NCBI RefSeq assembly: GCF_003412455.1
Contig: NZ_QTJU01000001.1
Location: 1,384,021 to 1,448,020 of the forward strand
DNA from: Deminuibacter soli
GTDB taxonomy: Bacteria > Bacteroidota > Bacteroidia > Chitinophagales > Chitinophagaceae
DNA length: 64,000 bases
Direction of reading: 5' to 3'
Position 1 is the stretch's first letter. The number at the start of each line of letters is the position of its first letter. The notes beneath the pieces are model-generated. The model ran no database searches. It had not been told where the DNA came from and saw only the letters and a list, made by a program, of their open reading frames with translations. Positions 34,556-42,720 of the stretch are shown here, in pieces. A program made the position numbers and the translations under genes.

Positions 34556-35569
34556 TTAGTAAGCTGCTTCCAGTACAGGAACTGCCCTTGGCGTGCAGCG
34601 TTGCACGTTATTGGCGATATGGCGTATATGATCGGGTGTTGTGCCGCAGCATCCGCCAACAATGTTTACAAAGCCCTGTTGTGCCCATTCTTCAATAAAG
34701 TGGGCAGTTTCGTGTGGTTGTTCATCGTATTCGCCCATGGCATTGGGTAAGCCGGCGTTGGGATAGGCCGAAGTATAACAACCGGCTATCTGGCTCAGCT
34801 CTTCAATGTGGCTGCGCATATCGGCAGCGCCCAGTGCACAGTTAAGGCCAATGCTCAGCGGCTGTGCATGCATTACCGAAACATAAAATGCCTCGAGTGT
34901 TTGGCCGCTCAGCGTGCGGCCAGATGCATCGGTAATGGTGCCGCTGATCATGATGGGCAGCTCGGGTAAACCGCTATCACGGAAAAACTGCTTCACCGCG
35001 AAGATGGCTGCCTTGGCATTGAGGGTATCGAAAATGGTTTCTATCAGTAATAAGTCTACACCGCCTTCTACCAGGGCTTTGATCTGGTCGTAATACGCAT
35101 TGGCCACTTCATCAAAGCTCACTGAGCGGAAGCCGGGGTTGTTTACATCCGGAGAAAGCGACAGGGTTTTGTTCATAGGGCCGATGGCGCCTGCTACAAA
35201 ACGCGGTTTAGCGGGATTTTTTGCGGTGAATGCAGCAGCCGCTTCTTTGGCAATGCGTGCAGCGGCTACATTTATTTCGTAAGCCAGTGATTCCATATGG
35301 TAATCGGCCATAGATACCACCTGGGCGTTAAACGTATTGGTTTCGATGATATCGGCGCCTGCTTCCAGGTATTCGCTGTGAATGCCTTTGATAATAGCCG
35401 GCTGGGTAAGGCAAAGCAGGTCGTTGTTGCCCTTGAGATCGGAATGCCAGTCTTTAAAACGCTCGCCACGGTAATCAGCTTCAGTAAGGTGATGGCGTTG
35501 TATCATGGTACCCATGGCGCCATCAATTACAAGAATACGTTCCTGTAAACAATCCTGTATCGTTTTCAT
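34556..35569 (-). CDS. metH: methionine synthase, homocysteine-binding (HMT) domain
   Basis: This 337-residue homocysteine S-methyltransferase domain corresponds to the first domain of MetH. It begins with [25 protein letters not shown]. The zinc ligands are visible as Cys in IGLNCALGA and the pair in [14 protein letters not shown]. It precedes the second metH gene in the same orientation with an 80-base gap, so the two probably form an operon and an enzyme complex. The start is an ATG preceded by an unusually strong Shine-Dalgarno sequence (see separate entry). Confidence 0.95.
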   Translation of the reverse strand: MKTIQDCLQERILVIDGAMGTMIQRHHLTEADYRGERFKDWHSDLKGNNDLLCLTQPAIIKGIHSEYLEAGADIIETNTFNAQVVSMADYHMESLAYEINVAAARIAKEAAAAFTAKNPAKPRFVAGAIGPMNKTLSLSPDVNNPGFRSVSFDEVANAYYDQIKALVEGGVDLLLIETIFDTLNAKAAIFAVKQFFRDSGLPELPIMISGTITDASGRTLSGQTLEAFYVSVMHAQPLSIGLNCALGAADMRSHIEELSQIAGCYTSAYPNAGLPNAMGEYDEQPHETAHFIEEWAQQGFVNIVGGCCGTTPDHIRHIANNVQRCTPRAVPVLEAAY

Positions 35570-35586
35570 AATATAAACACCTCCTT
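35570..35586 (-). promoter_or_regulatory. strong Shine-Dalgarno sequence before the split metH genes
   Basis: On the minus strand AAGGAGGTG (35586-35578) lies 8 bases before the ATG. Nine matching bases to the 16S anti-SD are rare in Bacteroidota, where the anti-SD is normally masked on the ribosome. The leader upstream has two small hairpins (ATGTGC 35600-35605 with GCACAT 35625-35630; GGTAT 35635-35639 with ATACC 35646-35650). I do not recognise a known riboswitch there. Confidence 0.6.
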
Positions 35587-35798
35587 AATTGGATGAATGA
35601 TGTGCCTATTGTTCTGTTGCTGAAGCACATGTAGGGTATTGCACCATACCGGATAAACGTCGGGGAAACTAACTTGTGGCGAGTATTATTCCTTGGCGTT
35701 TATTAGTTCAGTTTTTTAATAGCAGGCCGAACAATAAACAAATCCGCCTGCGGGCACAAAAATACTGTATTTATCCTTATTGTCAAAGCACCGGGCCA

Positions 35799-36419
35799 TT
35801 AGCGGTTACTGATATAACTTTCTACCGGCAGGCGGTTAGCCAGGCTGCGGCCGAGGGTCATTTCGTCGGCATATTCCAGCTCCCCGCCAAAGGCGATGCC
35901 CCTGGCGATAGTGGTTATTTTGCAGGGGTACTGCTGTATTTTTTTCTGGATATAGTAAATCGTGGTATCGCCCTGGATATTGGGGTTAAGGGCAAAAATA
36001 AGTTCTGTAACATCCTCACGTGCAATGCGTTGCACCAATGTTTCAATATTCAGCTGGTCGGGGCCAACGCCGTCGAGCGGGGAAATAATACCGCCCAGCA
36101 CATGGTAGGTGCCGTTGAACTGCTGGGTGCTTTCGATGGCAATTACGTCGCGCAGGTTTTCTACCACGCACACCTGCTGCCGGTTACGCTGCGAATTGGC
36201 GCAAATGGCGCAGATATCGCCGTCGCTCACATTGTGGCAGCGCTGGCAGAATTTGATGTTGCGGCGCATGGTGGCAATGGTGTCGCTGAACAGCTGCACC
36301 TCTTCCGTTTCCTGCTTTAACAGGTGCAGCACCAGCCGCAGCGCTGTTTTTTTACCGATACCGGGCAGCCTGGAAAATTCATTCACCGCATTTTCTAACA
36401 AGGAAGAAGGTAGTTGCAT
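35799..36419 (-). CDS. recR: recombination mediator protein RecR
   Basis: RecR works with RecF and RecO to load RecA on SSB-covered single-stranded DNA. The 206-residue protein has the helix-hairpin-helix (EFSRLPGIGKKTALRLVLHLL), the C4 zinc finger (CQRCHNVSDGDICAIC), the TOPRIM domain (QVCVVENLRDVIAIE) and the closing Walker-B-like GGELEYADEMTLGRSL. The length is standard. It stands alone on the minus strand between the metH leader and the Rhs immunity gene. Confidence 0.97.
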   Translation of the reverse strand: MQLPSSLLENAVNEFSRLPGIGKKTALRLVLHLLKQETEEVQLFSDTIATMRRNIKFCQRCHNVSDGDICAICANSQRNRQQVCVVENLRDVIAIESTQQFNGTYHVLGGIISPLDGVGPDQLNIETLVQRIAREDVTELIFALNPNIQGDTTIYYIQKKIQQYPCKITTIARGIAFGGELEYADEMTLGRSLANRLPVESYISNR

Positions 36420-36475
36420 GAGACAAAGTTAGGAAAACCAGGGGATCAGCGGAGGGGGTGAGGAGGATCCCTGCA

Positions 36476-36832
36476 TTATGGCCTTATAGTTAACAAAACT
36501 GATGTATAATTAAAAGAGACGTTTGCATAGCATATCTCATTGTTGTTGTAATTGGTAATTTCCAGGAAAAATTCCACGTATTGCTCTTCCAGGCGATACT
36601 TTAAAATTGTACCGATACTTTTTGCCCAGTCTATGTGAAGGAAGTCTGATGAATTCAGGCTGTTGTAGTTATAAAACTTGCATTGAAACGATTTCAGCTC
36701 TTTTGTTGAAAAATTTAATAATTCAATATCAATAATGAGCGTATCATTTTCTCTGTTAATGTTTTCAACACTGCCGTCATGAAAAGAGTAAGAAGCTTTT
36801 AAATTTAGAAGCTCATTTTGCATGTTTAACAT
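36476..36832 (-). CDS. candidate immunity protein for the Rhs toxin
   Basis: This 118-residue acidic protein has no signal peptide and is rich in Asn, Glu, Ile and Tyr. It starts three bases after the stop codon of the Rhs gene and is clearly more AT-rich than its surroundings, like the Rhs tip. A small gene directly behind an Rhs C-terminal tip is the normal place of the cognate immunity gene. Its beta-strand pattern (DGSVENINRENDTLIIDIELL) is reminiscent of small immunity proteins, but I cannot assign a family. The ATG at 36832 was used; an in-frame ATG lies three codons later. Confidence 0.8.
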   Translation of the reverse strand: MLNMQNELLNLKASYSFHDGSVENINRENDTLIIDIELLNFSTKELKSFQCKFYNYNSLNSSDFLHIDWAKSIGTILKYRLEEQYVEFFLEITNYNNNEICYANVSFNYTSVLLTIRP

Positions 36833-36835
36833 TTG

Positions 36836-39800
36836 CTATTTACAAGTGGGTTTAATGTGAGATTTATCTGCTCCTTTTGCTATTGGATTTCCAGCTCTAT
36901 CCAGATAGTGGTCGAATTTACTTGTTCTGTAAGGGTTATGCAAGTGGTAATGATCTATTCCCTCCCAGCCCAATTCTCCAGGTTTGCCTGGATGGAATTC
37001 GATTTTTTGTCCTGTTGATGGATTCATTAAATCAATCATGTTAGTATTCATGTATTTTGCTGGATGAGTAATATTTTGCCAACCAATATCTATAAGATCC
37101 TGAGGGTTGGAGGGCAACTCAAAGATATATCCAACGGGGGCTAATCCGAAAGGGTCAATCTGTATGTTATTGTCATGCACATAAGAATACAACCGCATTC
37201 CCCCATGCAACCCAACCGGATCCTGGCTGATATACATACCTCCGGCCGGACTATAATACCTGAACCGGTTATAATACAATCCGGTCTCTGCATCTTCGTA
37301 CTGGCCCTGGTAACGGAATGGACAACTGCCCGGCTCTCCCTGCTGTATACGCATGCGGCCATAGCCATCCAGCTGACCCTGCCACAGGCGGGTACCGTCT
37401 TCGGCATACATTTCGGTTGGCGTGCCGAGGTGGTCTGCAATGATACTGTAATTTTTGCCGCCCTTTAACCTCGCAACCGGCACAAAGCTGCCCGGTTCAA
37501 ATACCCAGGTAATGATATCGCCGGGTGTGCTGTTGCGTGTATCGAATGTTTTCCATTCGTGCAGTGGTGTGTCGCCATCCCACACCCAATGCGTGGTTGT
37601 TTGTTTAAACCGCTTGCAGATGCGACGGCCAAGCGCATCGTAGCTGAAGTTTACTTCGTTACCATCCGGGCGTATCACCTGTCGCAGACTGCCATTGTCA
37701 TTCCACACGTAGGTCCATAAACACCCATTGGCTTCTTTTTGTACCAGGTTGCCTTCTGCATCATAGCAGTAACTGGTGTCCTTTGCTTTCAACAGTTTGC
37801 CGCCTGCACCATACCTGCGGTCGGTTTGTGTGCGGGCTTCAAAAAGATTGCCTGCTGCATCGGGTAAGCGGTATTCGGTTTTGCCGTTCCCATAAACAAG
37901 CTCGGTCAGATTGCCGTATAAATCGTGCTTAAACTGCACAATACCTGTTTGCGTGTCGCTTATTGCCAGCAACCTGTTGCCTATACCCCAGTTGTAATTG
38001 CGGTGTTTGAGTGTGGTTTTACCGTGTAATACCTGTTGCGCGGCCGGCCGGCCAAAACGATCGTAATGCCACTGTAGTTCAATACCGTTGTTCGTGCTGC
38101 GGCGTGTTTCATTGCCTGCTTCATCGCGCGCGTAACTGCAGTGCCAGCTGCCAGCTGTAAGTGAAGTAACATCACCCATACGGTTATAACCTGCCGCGAT
38201 AGCGGCGCCAAGCGAGCTGTTGACAAATGCACGGTTGCCGGCAGTATCATAAGTGTATTGTACAGATACGGCTGGCTGTTCTTTCACTTCAAGTGTTTCA
38301 GCTATTACCCTGCCCAGCAAATCCCGCTGTAACGAAACCGAACTCCCGCTGTTGGTGGCTTTGACAAGCTGGTTGAGGTTGTCGTAAGCAAATACTTCTG
38401 TGCTGTTGTCGGTGTAGCGTGCCTGTATCATGCGGCCTGCGGTGTCATATTCATAGCAGGTAGTCCGGTTGCCCGGCCGCAGCATTTCAATCACCTGGCC
38501 GGCTGCATCACGGCGGTAATTCCGGGTAAGACCGTCAAATCCTGTTTCGCGTATTACCCGTCCTTCGCTATCAAGGTCAAAACGGTATTGTTCTGCATGC
38601 TCATTGCGTATTAACAGCAGCTGGCCTTCTTTATCGTACACATATTCAATGGCAGTTGTTCCTTGTTTCCTGCTGGTAATGTTGCCGAAAAAGTTATACG
38701 AAAGTTCAACCTGGTACAGCTTGTCCCATGCACGCACGGTGTTGCCCATGGCATCGTATTGCAAGTGCTGCACATTGCCATCGGGATCTCTGATTTCAAT
38801 CAGATGACCATTGAAATCGTATTTACGCAACTGGTGATTGCCATACATATCTTCCAGCTGCGTGCAGCGTCCAAGCGTGTCGTAACTGTAGCGAACGCGG
38901 CCGTTGTCAGGCAGAATTATTTCGCTTAACGCATACCGGCTATTGTAACGTAATTGGGTAGTGTGCCCGCCGGCATTGGTAATTTGTGAAAGTAATCCAT
39001 GCGTATAGGTATATAGTATTGTTCCGCCTGCTGCATTGGTTTGCTCAACCAGGTTACCGGCTTCATCATAGGTGTATTGCCATACACCACCATTGGGCCG
39101 GTTAATCTGCAATGGCAAATCCTGTGAATTGTACAAAATGCCGGTTATACCCTGGCCGGGTAATCCTATAGCTATTGTGTTACCACGTTCATCGTAGTAA
39201 TAATTGGTTACACGGCCCAGTTCATCCTGTATGCCCAGCAGGTTGCGGTAACGATCGTACCGGTAAACACATTCGGCTGCCTGGCTGTTTACCACACGGG
39301 TAACAAGGCCTGCATGGTGATGGTAGGTTTGGCTGTATCCCAGGCTGTTGGTGGCAATGGTAAAACCTTTATGATAGGCAAAACGATAGCTGTATAGGCC
39401 ATCGGGGCCAAGCGCTGCCGTGCATTGGCGATCGTGGTTGTATTCAAACCGGAAAACAGTGCCGTCTTTAAAACGTCTTGCTATTACGAGATCATTCTTC
39501 CATTGAAGGCCATTGCAATGGCCCATGGCATCCTGAAACTGCACCAGGTGTCCCTCTTCATCGTAAGTATAACGAACGGCATCAATGTGAACACCCGGGA
39601 AGTCGGGATGTGGCAACTGAATGGTTGTGATGCGGCCATGTACATCATTTACAACGATTATTTCGCGATGTGTGCTGTCGGCTATTTTAACCAGGTTGCC
39701 GCGTATGTCGTAGTTAAGCCGTACGGCAAAACCATTACGGTCGCTGATGCTGCGTAGTTTATGGAAGCCCTGCTGGCTGGCGAAATGATTAAACGCATAG

Positions 39801-40963
39801 TACAACCCGTTTTTGGTGCCGGCGGTATATACCCCGTCTTTACTGCGGTGCAGTGTGTATTTGTCCCGCGGATTAAACCAACTGTTGCCGGGTTCTAGCA
39901 GGGGAAAGGGAACAGCGCAACCGTACTGGTCGCGCAGCAGTATCAGTTGTTCCGTTTCCAGTACCTGCAAGGTTATGTCATAGCTATGGTATATGCTTTT
40001 GCCCATTGGGCCGCTATAGCTGCTGTCACTGTAATAGTTGGCTTCCCATACAAAGGGGATGGGGCCGGGCAGTTCAAACCCCTGCAGCAGGCTGGCCATG
40101 TGCCCGCTGGCAGCATCTACCGGTTCGCCCAGGTATTTACAGATATGCGGCTGTACAGCAGAGCCATGTGCACGATATGCGGGGAAGCGCTCCATCAATG
40201 CACGGTTCATTTTAGAGAGTAGTTTGCCCAATGTTTTAGTAAGCAGCTTTGTACTTCCTTTCATAATGGCCATCATCATAAGTGCATTTACCAGATCGGC
40301 CACAGAATATTTATGCGGAACGAAGGGCCCGCCCACCAGCACCGGCTTGCCAAAGGGCAGCACAGCGATGATAGCGGTTGCATAGTTGTTAAACAGCCCG
40401 GTGGGCATATTGGGTACAAAACCCCCAAGGTCTGCACAGCTGTATACGGCACATAGTAAGGCGCTTTGTTCGCTGCCCGCGGTAATTACCGTTTTGCTGC
40501 CATGTGATACCTGCCCATCGTGCGGGGCCATGTGTGGAAACATGAATACAGGCTTGGGCAACACTGCATGCAACGGGTTAAATTGCTTTGAGAGACCGGC
40601 CATTTGCTGCAACCTGCCAGGCACAGGCGCTGCCACGGGTGGCAGCGGGAGCACACCGGTGGTGGCTGCAGCGCGGTAGCAGCCGTTGATAATAACAGTT
40701 CCGCCCATTGGTACATTGGTTTGCAGGGAAAAACCACCCTCACCGCTGTATACTGGCATCGCAGGAATAGTAATGTGCAGGTAGTCCATGGGATCAAATA
40801 CCATGGCTGCAAAAGGAACAACAGGGCAAGGAATGACTACCGGAGGTGGCATTTTTATAAAATGAAAATCCAGCCCCAGTACAATGTCAAAATGTTTGGA
40901 TGCCGGCTGTGGTGTAACAGACAGCTGTGCAGGCGGTATGTTCGCCTTTATTTTTAACGCCAT
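36836..40963 (-). CDS. Rhs polymorphic toxin with PAAR-like N-terminus
   Basis: This is a 1375-residue secreted toxin. The N-terminal 260 residues have a Pro/Gly-rich PAAR-like or DUF4280-like character (VVIPCPVVPFAAMVFDPMDY, GEGGFSLQTNVPMGGTVIING) and a hydrophobic patch, suggesting delivery by a type VI-like spike. The DUF6531-like segment (GEPVDAASGHMASLLQGFELPGPIPF) begins the cocoon. Dozens of YD repeats follow (about 430-1200), ending with the Rhs core motif RFRYYSPAGGMYISQDPVGLHGGMRLYSYVHDN...DPFGL. The last 100 residues are the variable tip with GWEGIDHYHLHNP and a final SHIKP, a His-rich pattern suggesting a nuclease (family not named). The tip is AT-rich, as expected for exchanged toxin tips. 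No secretion genes are in the window. Confidence 0.93.
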   Translation of the reverse strand: MALKIKANIPPAQLSVTPQPASKHFDIVLGLDFHFIKMPPPVVIPCPVVPFAAMVFDPMDYLHITIPAMPVYSGEGGFSLQTNVPMGGTVIINGCYRAAATTGVLPLPPVAAPVPGRLQQMAGLSKQFNPLHAVLPKPVFMFPHMAPHDGQVSHGSKTVITAGSEQSALLCAVYSCADLGGFVPNMPTGLFNNYATAIIAVLPFGKPVLVGGPFVPHKYSVADLVNALMMMAIMKGSTKLLTKTLGKLLSKMNRALMERFPAYRAHGSAVQPHICKYLGEPVDAASGHMASLLQGFELPGPIPFVWEANYYSDSSYSGPMGKSIYHSYDITLQVLETEQLILLRDQYGCAVPFPLLEPGNSWFNPRDKYTLHRSKDGVYTAGTKNGLYYAFNHFASQQGFHKLRSISDRNGFAVRLNYDIRGNLVKIADSTHREIIVVNDVHGRITTIQLPHPDFPGVHIDAVRYTYDEEGHLVQFQDAMGHCNGLQWKNDLVIARRFKDGTVFRFEYNHDRQCTAALGPDGLYSYRFAYHKGFTIATNSLGYSQTYHHHAGLVTRVVNSQAAECVYRYDRYRNLLGIQDELGRVTNYYYDERGNTIAIGLPGQGITGILYNSQDLPLQINRPNGGVWQYTYDEAGNLVEQTNAAGGTILYTYTHGLLSQITNAGGHTTQLRYNSRYALSEIILPDNGRVRYSYDTLGRCTQLEDMYGNHQLRKYDFNGHLIEIRDPDGNVQHLQYDAMGNTVRAWDKLYQVELSYNFFGNITSRKQGTTAIEYVYDKEGQLLLIRNEHAEQYRFDLDSEGRVIRETGFDGLTRNYRRDAAGQVIEMLRPGNRTTCYEYDTAGRMIQARYTDNSTEVFAYDNLNQLVKATNSGSSVSLQRDLLGRVIAETLEVKEQPAVSVQYTYDTAGNRAFVNSSLGAAIAAGYNRMGDVTSLTAGSWHCSYARDEAGNETRRSTNNGIELQWHYDRFGRPAAQQVLHGKTTLKHRNYNWGIGNRLLAISDTQTGIVQFKHDLYGNLTELVYGNGKTEYRLPDAAGNLFEARTQTDRRYGAGGKLLKAKDTSYCYDAEGNLVQKEANGCLWTYVWNDNGSLRQVIRPDGNEVNFSYDALGRRICKRFKQTTTHWVWDGDTPLHEWKTFDTRNSTPGDIITWVFEPGSFVPVARLKGGKNYSIIADHLGTPTEMYAEDGTRLWQGQLDGYGRMRIQQGEPGSCPFRYQGQYEDAETGLYYNRFRYYSPAGGMYISQDPVGLHGGMRLYSYVHDNNIQIDPFGLAPVGYIFELPSNPQDLIDIGWQNITHPAKYMNTNMIDLMNPSTGQKIEFHPGKPGELGWEGIDHYHLHNPYRTSKFDHYLDRAGNPIAKGADKSHIKPTCK

Positions 40964-41095
40964 AGGTTAGCAGTTAGATCAGGTAATGGTGGCCGTTCAG
41001 GTGTTGTTGAATGCTATGGCAGCATTAGGCAGTAAATGTAGTATACCGAAAGATTAGTATGTGTATTCACTTTATTCAGGCTGCCGGGTGTTTGC

Positions 41096-41133
41096 ATAAT
41101 AAAAACGGCCGTCCCTGTTTTGAGACGGCCGTT
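41096..41133 (-). terminator. terminator of the Ig-like lipoprotein gene
   Basis: AACGGCCGTC (41104-41113) pairs with GACGGCCGTT (41124-41133) and is followed on the minus strand by TTTT, five bases after the stop codon. Confidence 0.85.
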
Positions 41134-41137
41134 GGAA

Positions 41138-42655
41138 CTAATTTCTTCTGCCTGGTTTGCCTTTATTGGAGCTGGGTGCCGTGCTTTTGTTGCCAGGCGC
41201 TTTAGGGGCTGCCTTGGGCGCATCAGGCGGCAGGTCGTATTGTATTTTTACGTCCCACTCCGAATCGAAGATAGTGCGCAGGTTTACCTTGGCAGGGTCT
41301 GCCGGGAACACCAGCTCAGGTTGTTGTTTTTTCCCTTCCCAAAAATGACCGGGGTCCCAGGTGCCGTTGTTGTTGTCATCCAGCAGAATGCGCAGGAAGT
41401 ATTCACCGGGATGGTATTTGGGCCAGAACATCTCTTTTTTGGTGATGGGCATGGAATCTATCACCTTATCGCCCTGCACAATCTGCAAAACCGGGTGCTT
41501 CGCTGTGTCCAGTCCGCTGAAGCGTAAACGCATGCTGGCGTATTCCGATTCCTTTTTGGTTCTGAAACGGATGGTATCACCTTTCAGCAGCGATACGTCT
41601 GCACTGTCGGATATGGCGTCTTTCTGCAGCAGCAGTTTAAACTCCGTGTCTTCGGGCCAGGGATGTATCAGTGTAATTTTTGTTAAAGAGGTATCCCACA
41701 GGTAACGCACGTTTTTTACAGGCACGTTGTTGGTATCGGCCAGTATTATTTTGCTGCTGTCGAATGTTTTTAGCTTGCGGTTAAAGATAAATTCGATGTT
41801 GCCCAGCAGGTCCTGGTTACCGGCAGAGAGGCTGGTCGTAAACTTCAGGCGCTTATCTTCTGTTTTCTTTTTCGCGTTGGCATTGGCCTGGCTGTTGCTG
41901 CTGGTTCTGGGTTTTTCCACAAACTCCTGGAAGGCGTACAATACCAGGTTGGGGTGCGGCGCACTAATGGTAACGCTCGAATCCATGAAGGCAAACAGCT
42001 TGGTGCTGTCGTCCATGCGTTTGTTGTAATCGTTGGGTATTACATACATGTTGAACCTGCCCTGTGGCAGGTTGGTAAACTGGAAGCGGCCCTTGCCATC
42101 GAGTTTGGCATAATAACGCGGTGGCAGTTTGTGAATGGCGGTGTCGTTCAGGTTATTGTGCAGTACCACCAGCAAGGTGGTGTCTATTTTACCGGTAGCG
42201 GCCAGCTGCACGCGGCCACTGATGGCCCCGTTGTCGATGGTGTCGCCGGTGGTAAATACATATTTAAACTGTTTGGCGATATTGCCTTCGTTTACGTCTT
42301 TAATGGCATTGCCGAAGTTGATGGTGTACGTGGTATTGGCCTCGAGGCTGTCTTTGAGCTTAATGGTAATGGTACGCAGTTTGGCATCAATCTGCGGCGG
42401 TTTTTTCTGGTAGGGTGAAACAATTACGTTTTCAATGTAGTTGTCGAGTGTAACGTATTCATCGAAGTTTAATACAATGCGGTTGGCGGTGAAATGCCGG
42501 GTTGAATCGCGGGGGGTACTCTGCAGCAATACCGGTGCAATGGTATCTTTTGCACCGCCGCTCGGTGGTATAATATTGGCACATCCTGTTGGCAATACTG
42601 CTGACAAGGCCAGCAATAGTACACATAAACAAATCCAGCCTGCTGATCGCTTCAT
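41138..42655 (-). CDS. Ig-like (Big_5) domain lipoprotein
   Basis: This 505-residue envelope lipoprotein has a signal ending PTGCANIIPPSGG. An N-terminal bacterial Ig-like domain (about 38-140) contains PVLLQSTPRDSTRHFTANRIVLNFDEYVTLDN and NTTYTINFGNAIKDVNEGN. A carboxypeptidase-regulatory-like domain follows (GRFQFTNLPQGRFNMYVI), then further beta domains. Such proteins are common in Bacteroidota and their role is unknown. The C-terminus (about 475-505) is low-complexity Pro/Ala/Lys. It is in the same orientation as the helicase gene 65 bases upstream. Confidence 0.9.
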   Translation of the reverse strand: MKRSAGWICLCVLLLALSAVLPTGCANIIPPSGGAKDTIAPVLLQSTPRDSTRHFTANRIVLNFDEYVTLDNYIENVIVSPYQKKPPQIDAKLRTITIKLKDSLEANTTYTINFGNAIKDVNEGNIAKQFKYVFTTGDTIDNGAISGRVQLAATGKIDTTLLVVLHNNLNDTAIHKLPPRYYAKLDGKGRFQFTNLPQGRFNMYVIPNDYNKRMDDSTKLFAFMDSSVTISAPHPNLVLYAFQEFVEKPRTSSNSQANANAKKKTEDKRLKFTTSLSAGNQDLLGNIEFIFNRKLKTFDSSKIILADTNNVPVKNVRYLWDTSLTKITLIHPWPEDTEFKLLLQKDAISDSADVSLLKGDTIRFRTKKESEYASMRLRFSGLDTAKHPVLQIVQGDKVIDSMPITKKEMFWPKYHPGEYFLRILLDDNNNGTWDPGHFWEGKKQQPELVFPADPAKVNLRTIFDSEWDVKIQYDLPPDAPKAAPKAPGNKSTAPSSNKGKPGRRN

Positions 42656-42720
42656 GTAAAAGTATTAGGTAATGGCTGCAAACATAAACAACCGCGTTTA
42701 CACGGGGTTAAAAAGCCTGG

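Noticed and set aside
35570..35700. Cobalamin or SAM riboswitch before metH
   Set aside because: No B12-box, SAM-I or SAM-II core sequence could be seen; only two small hairpins and a strong SD.
36836..40963. Rhs gene as part of a type VI or insecticidal-toxin cluster
   Set aside because: No VgrG, Hcp, sheath or TcA/B genes lie within the window; only the PAAR-like N-terminus hints at delivery.
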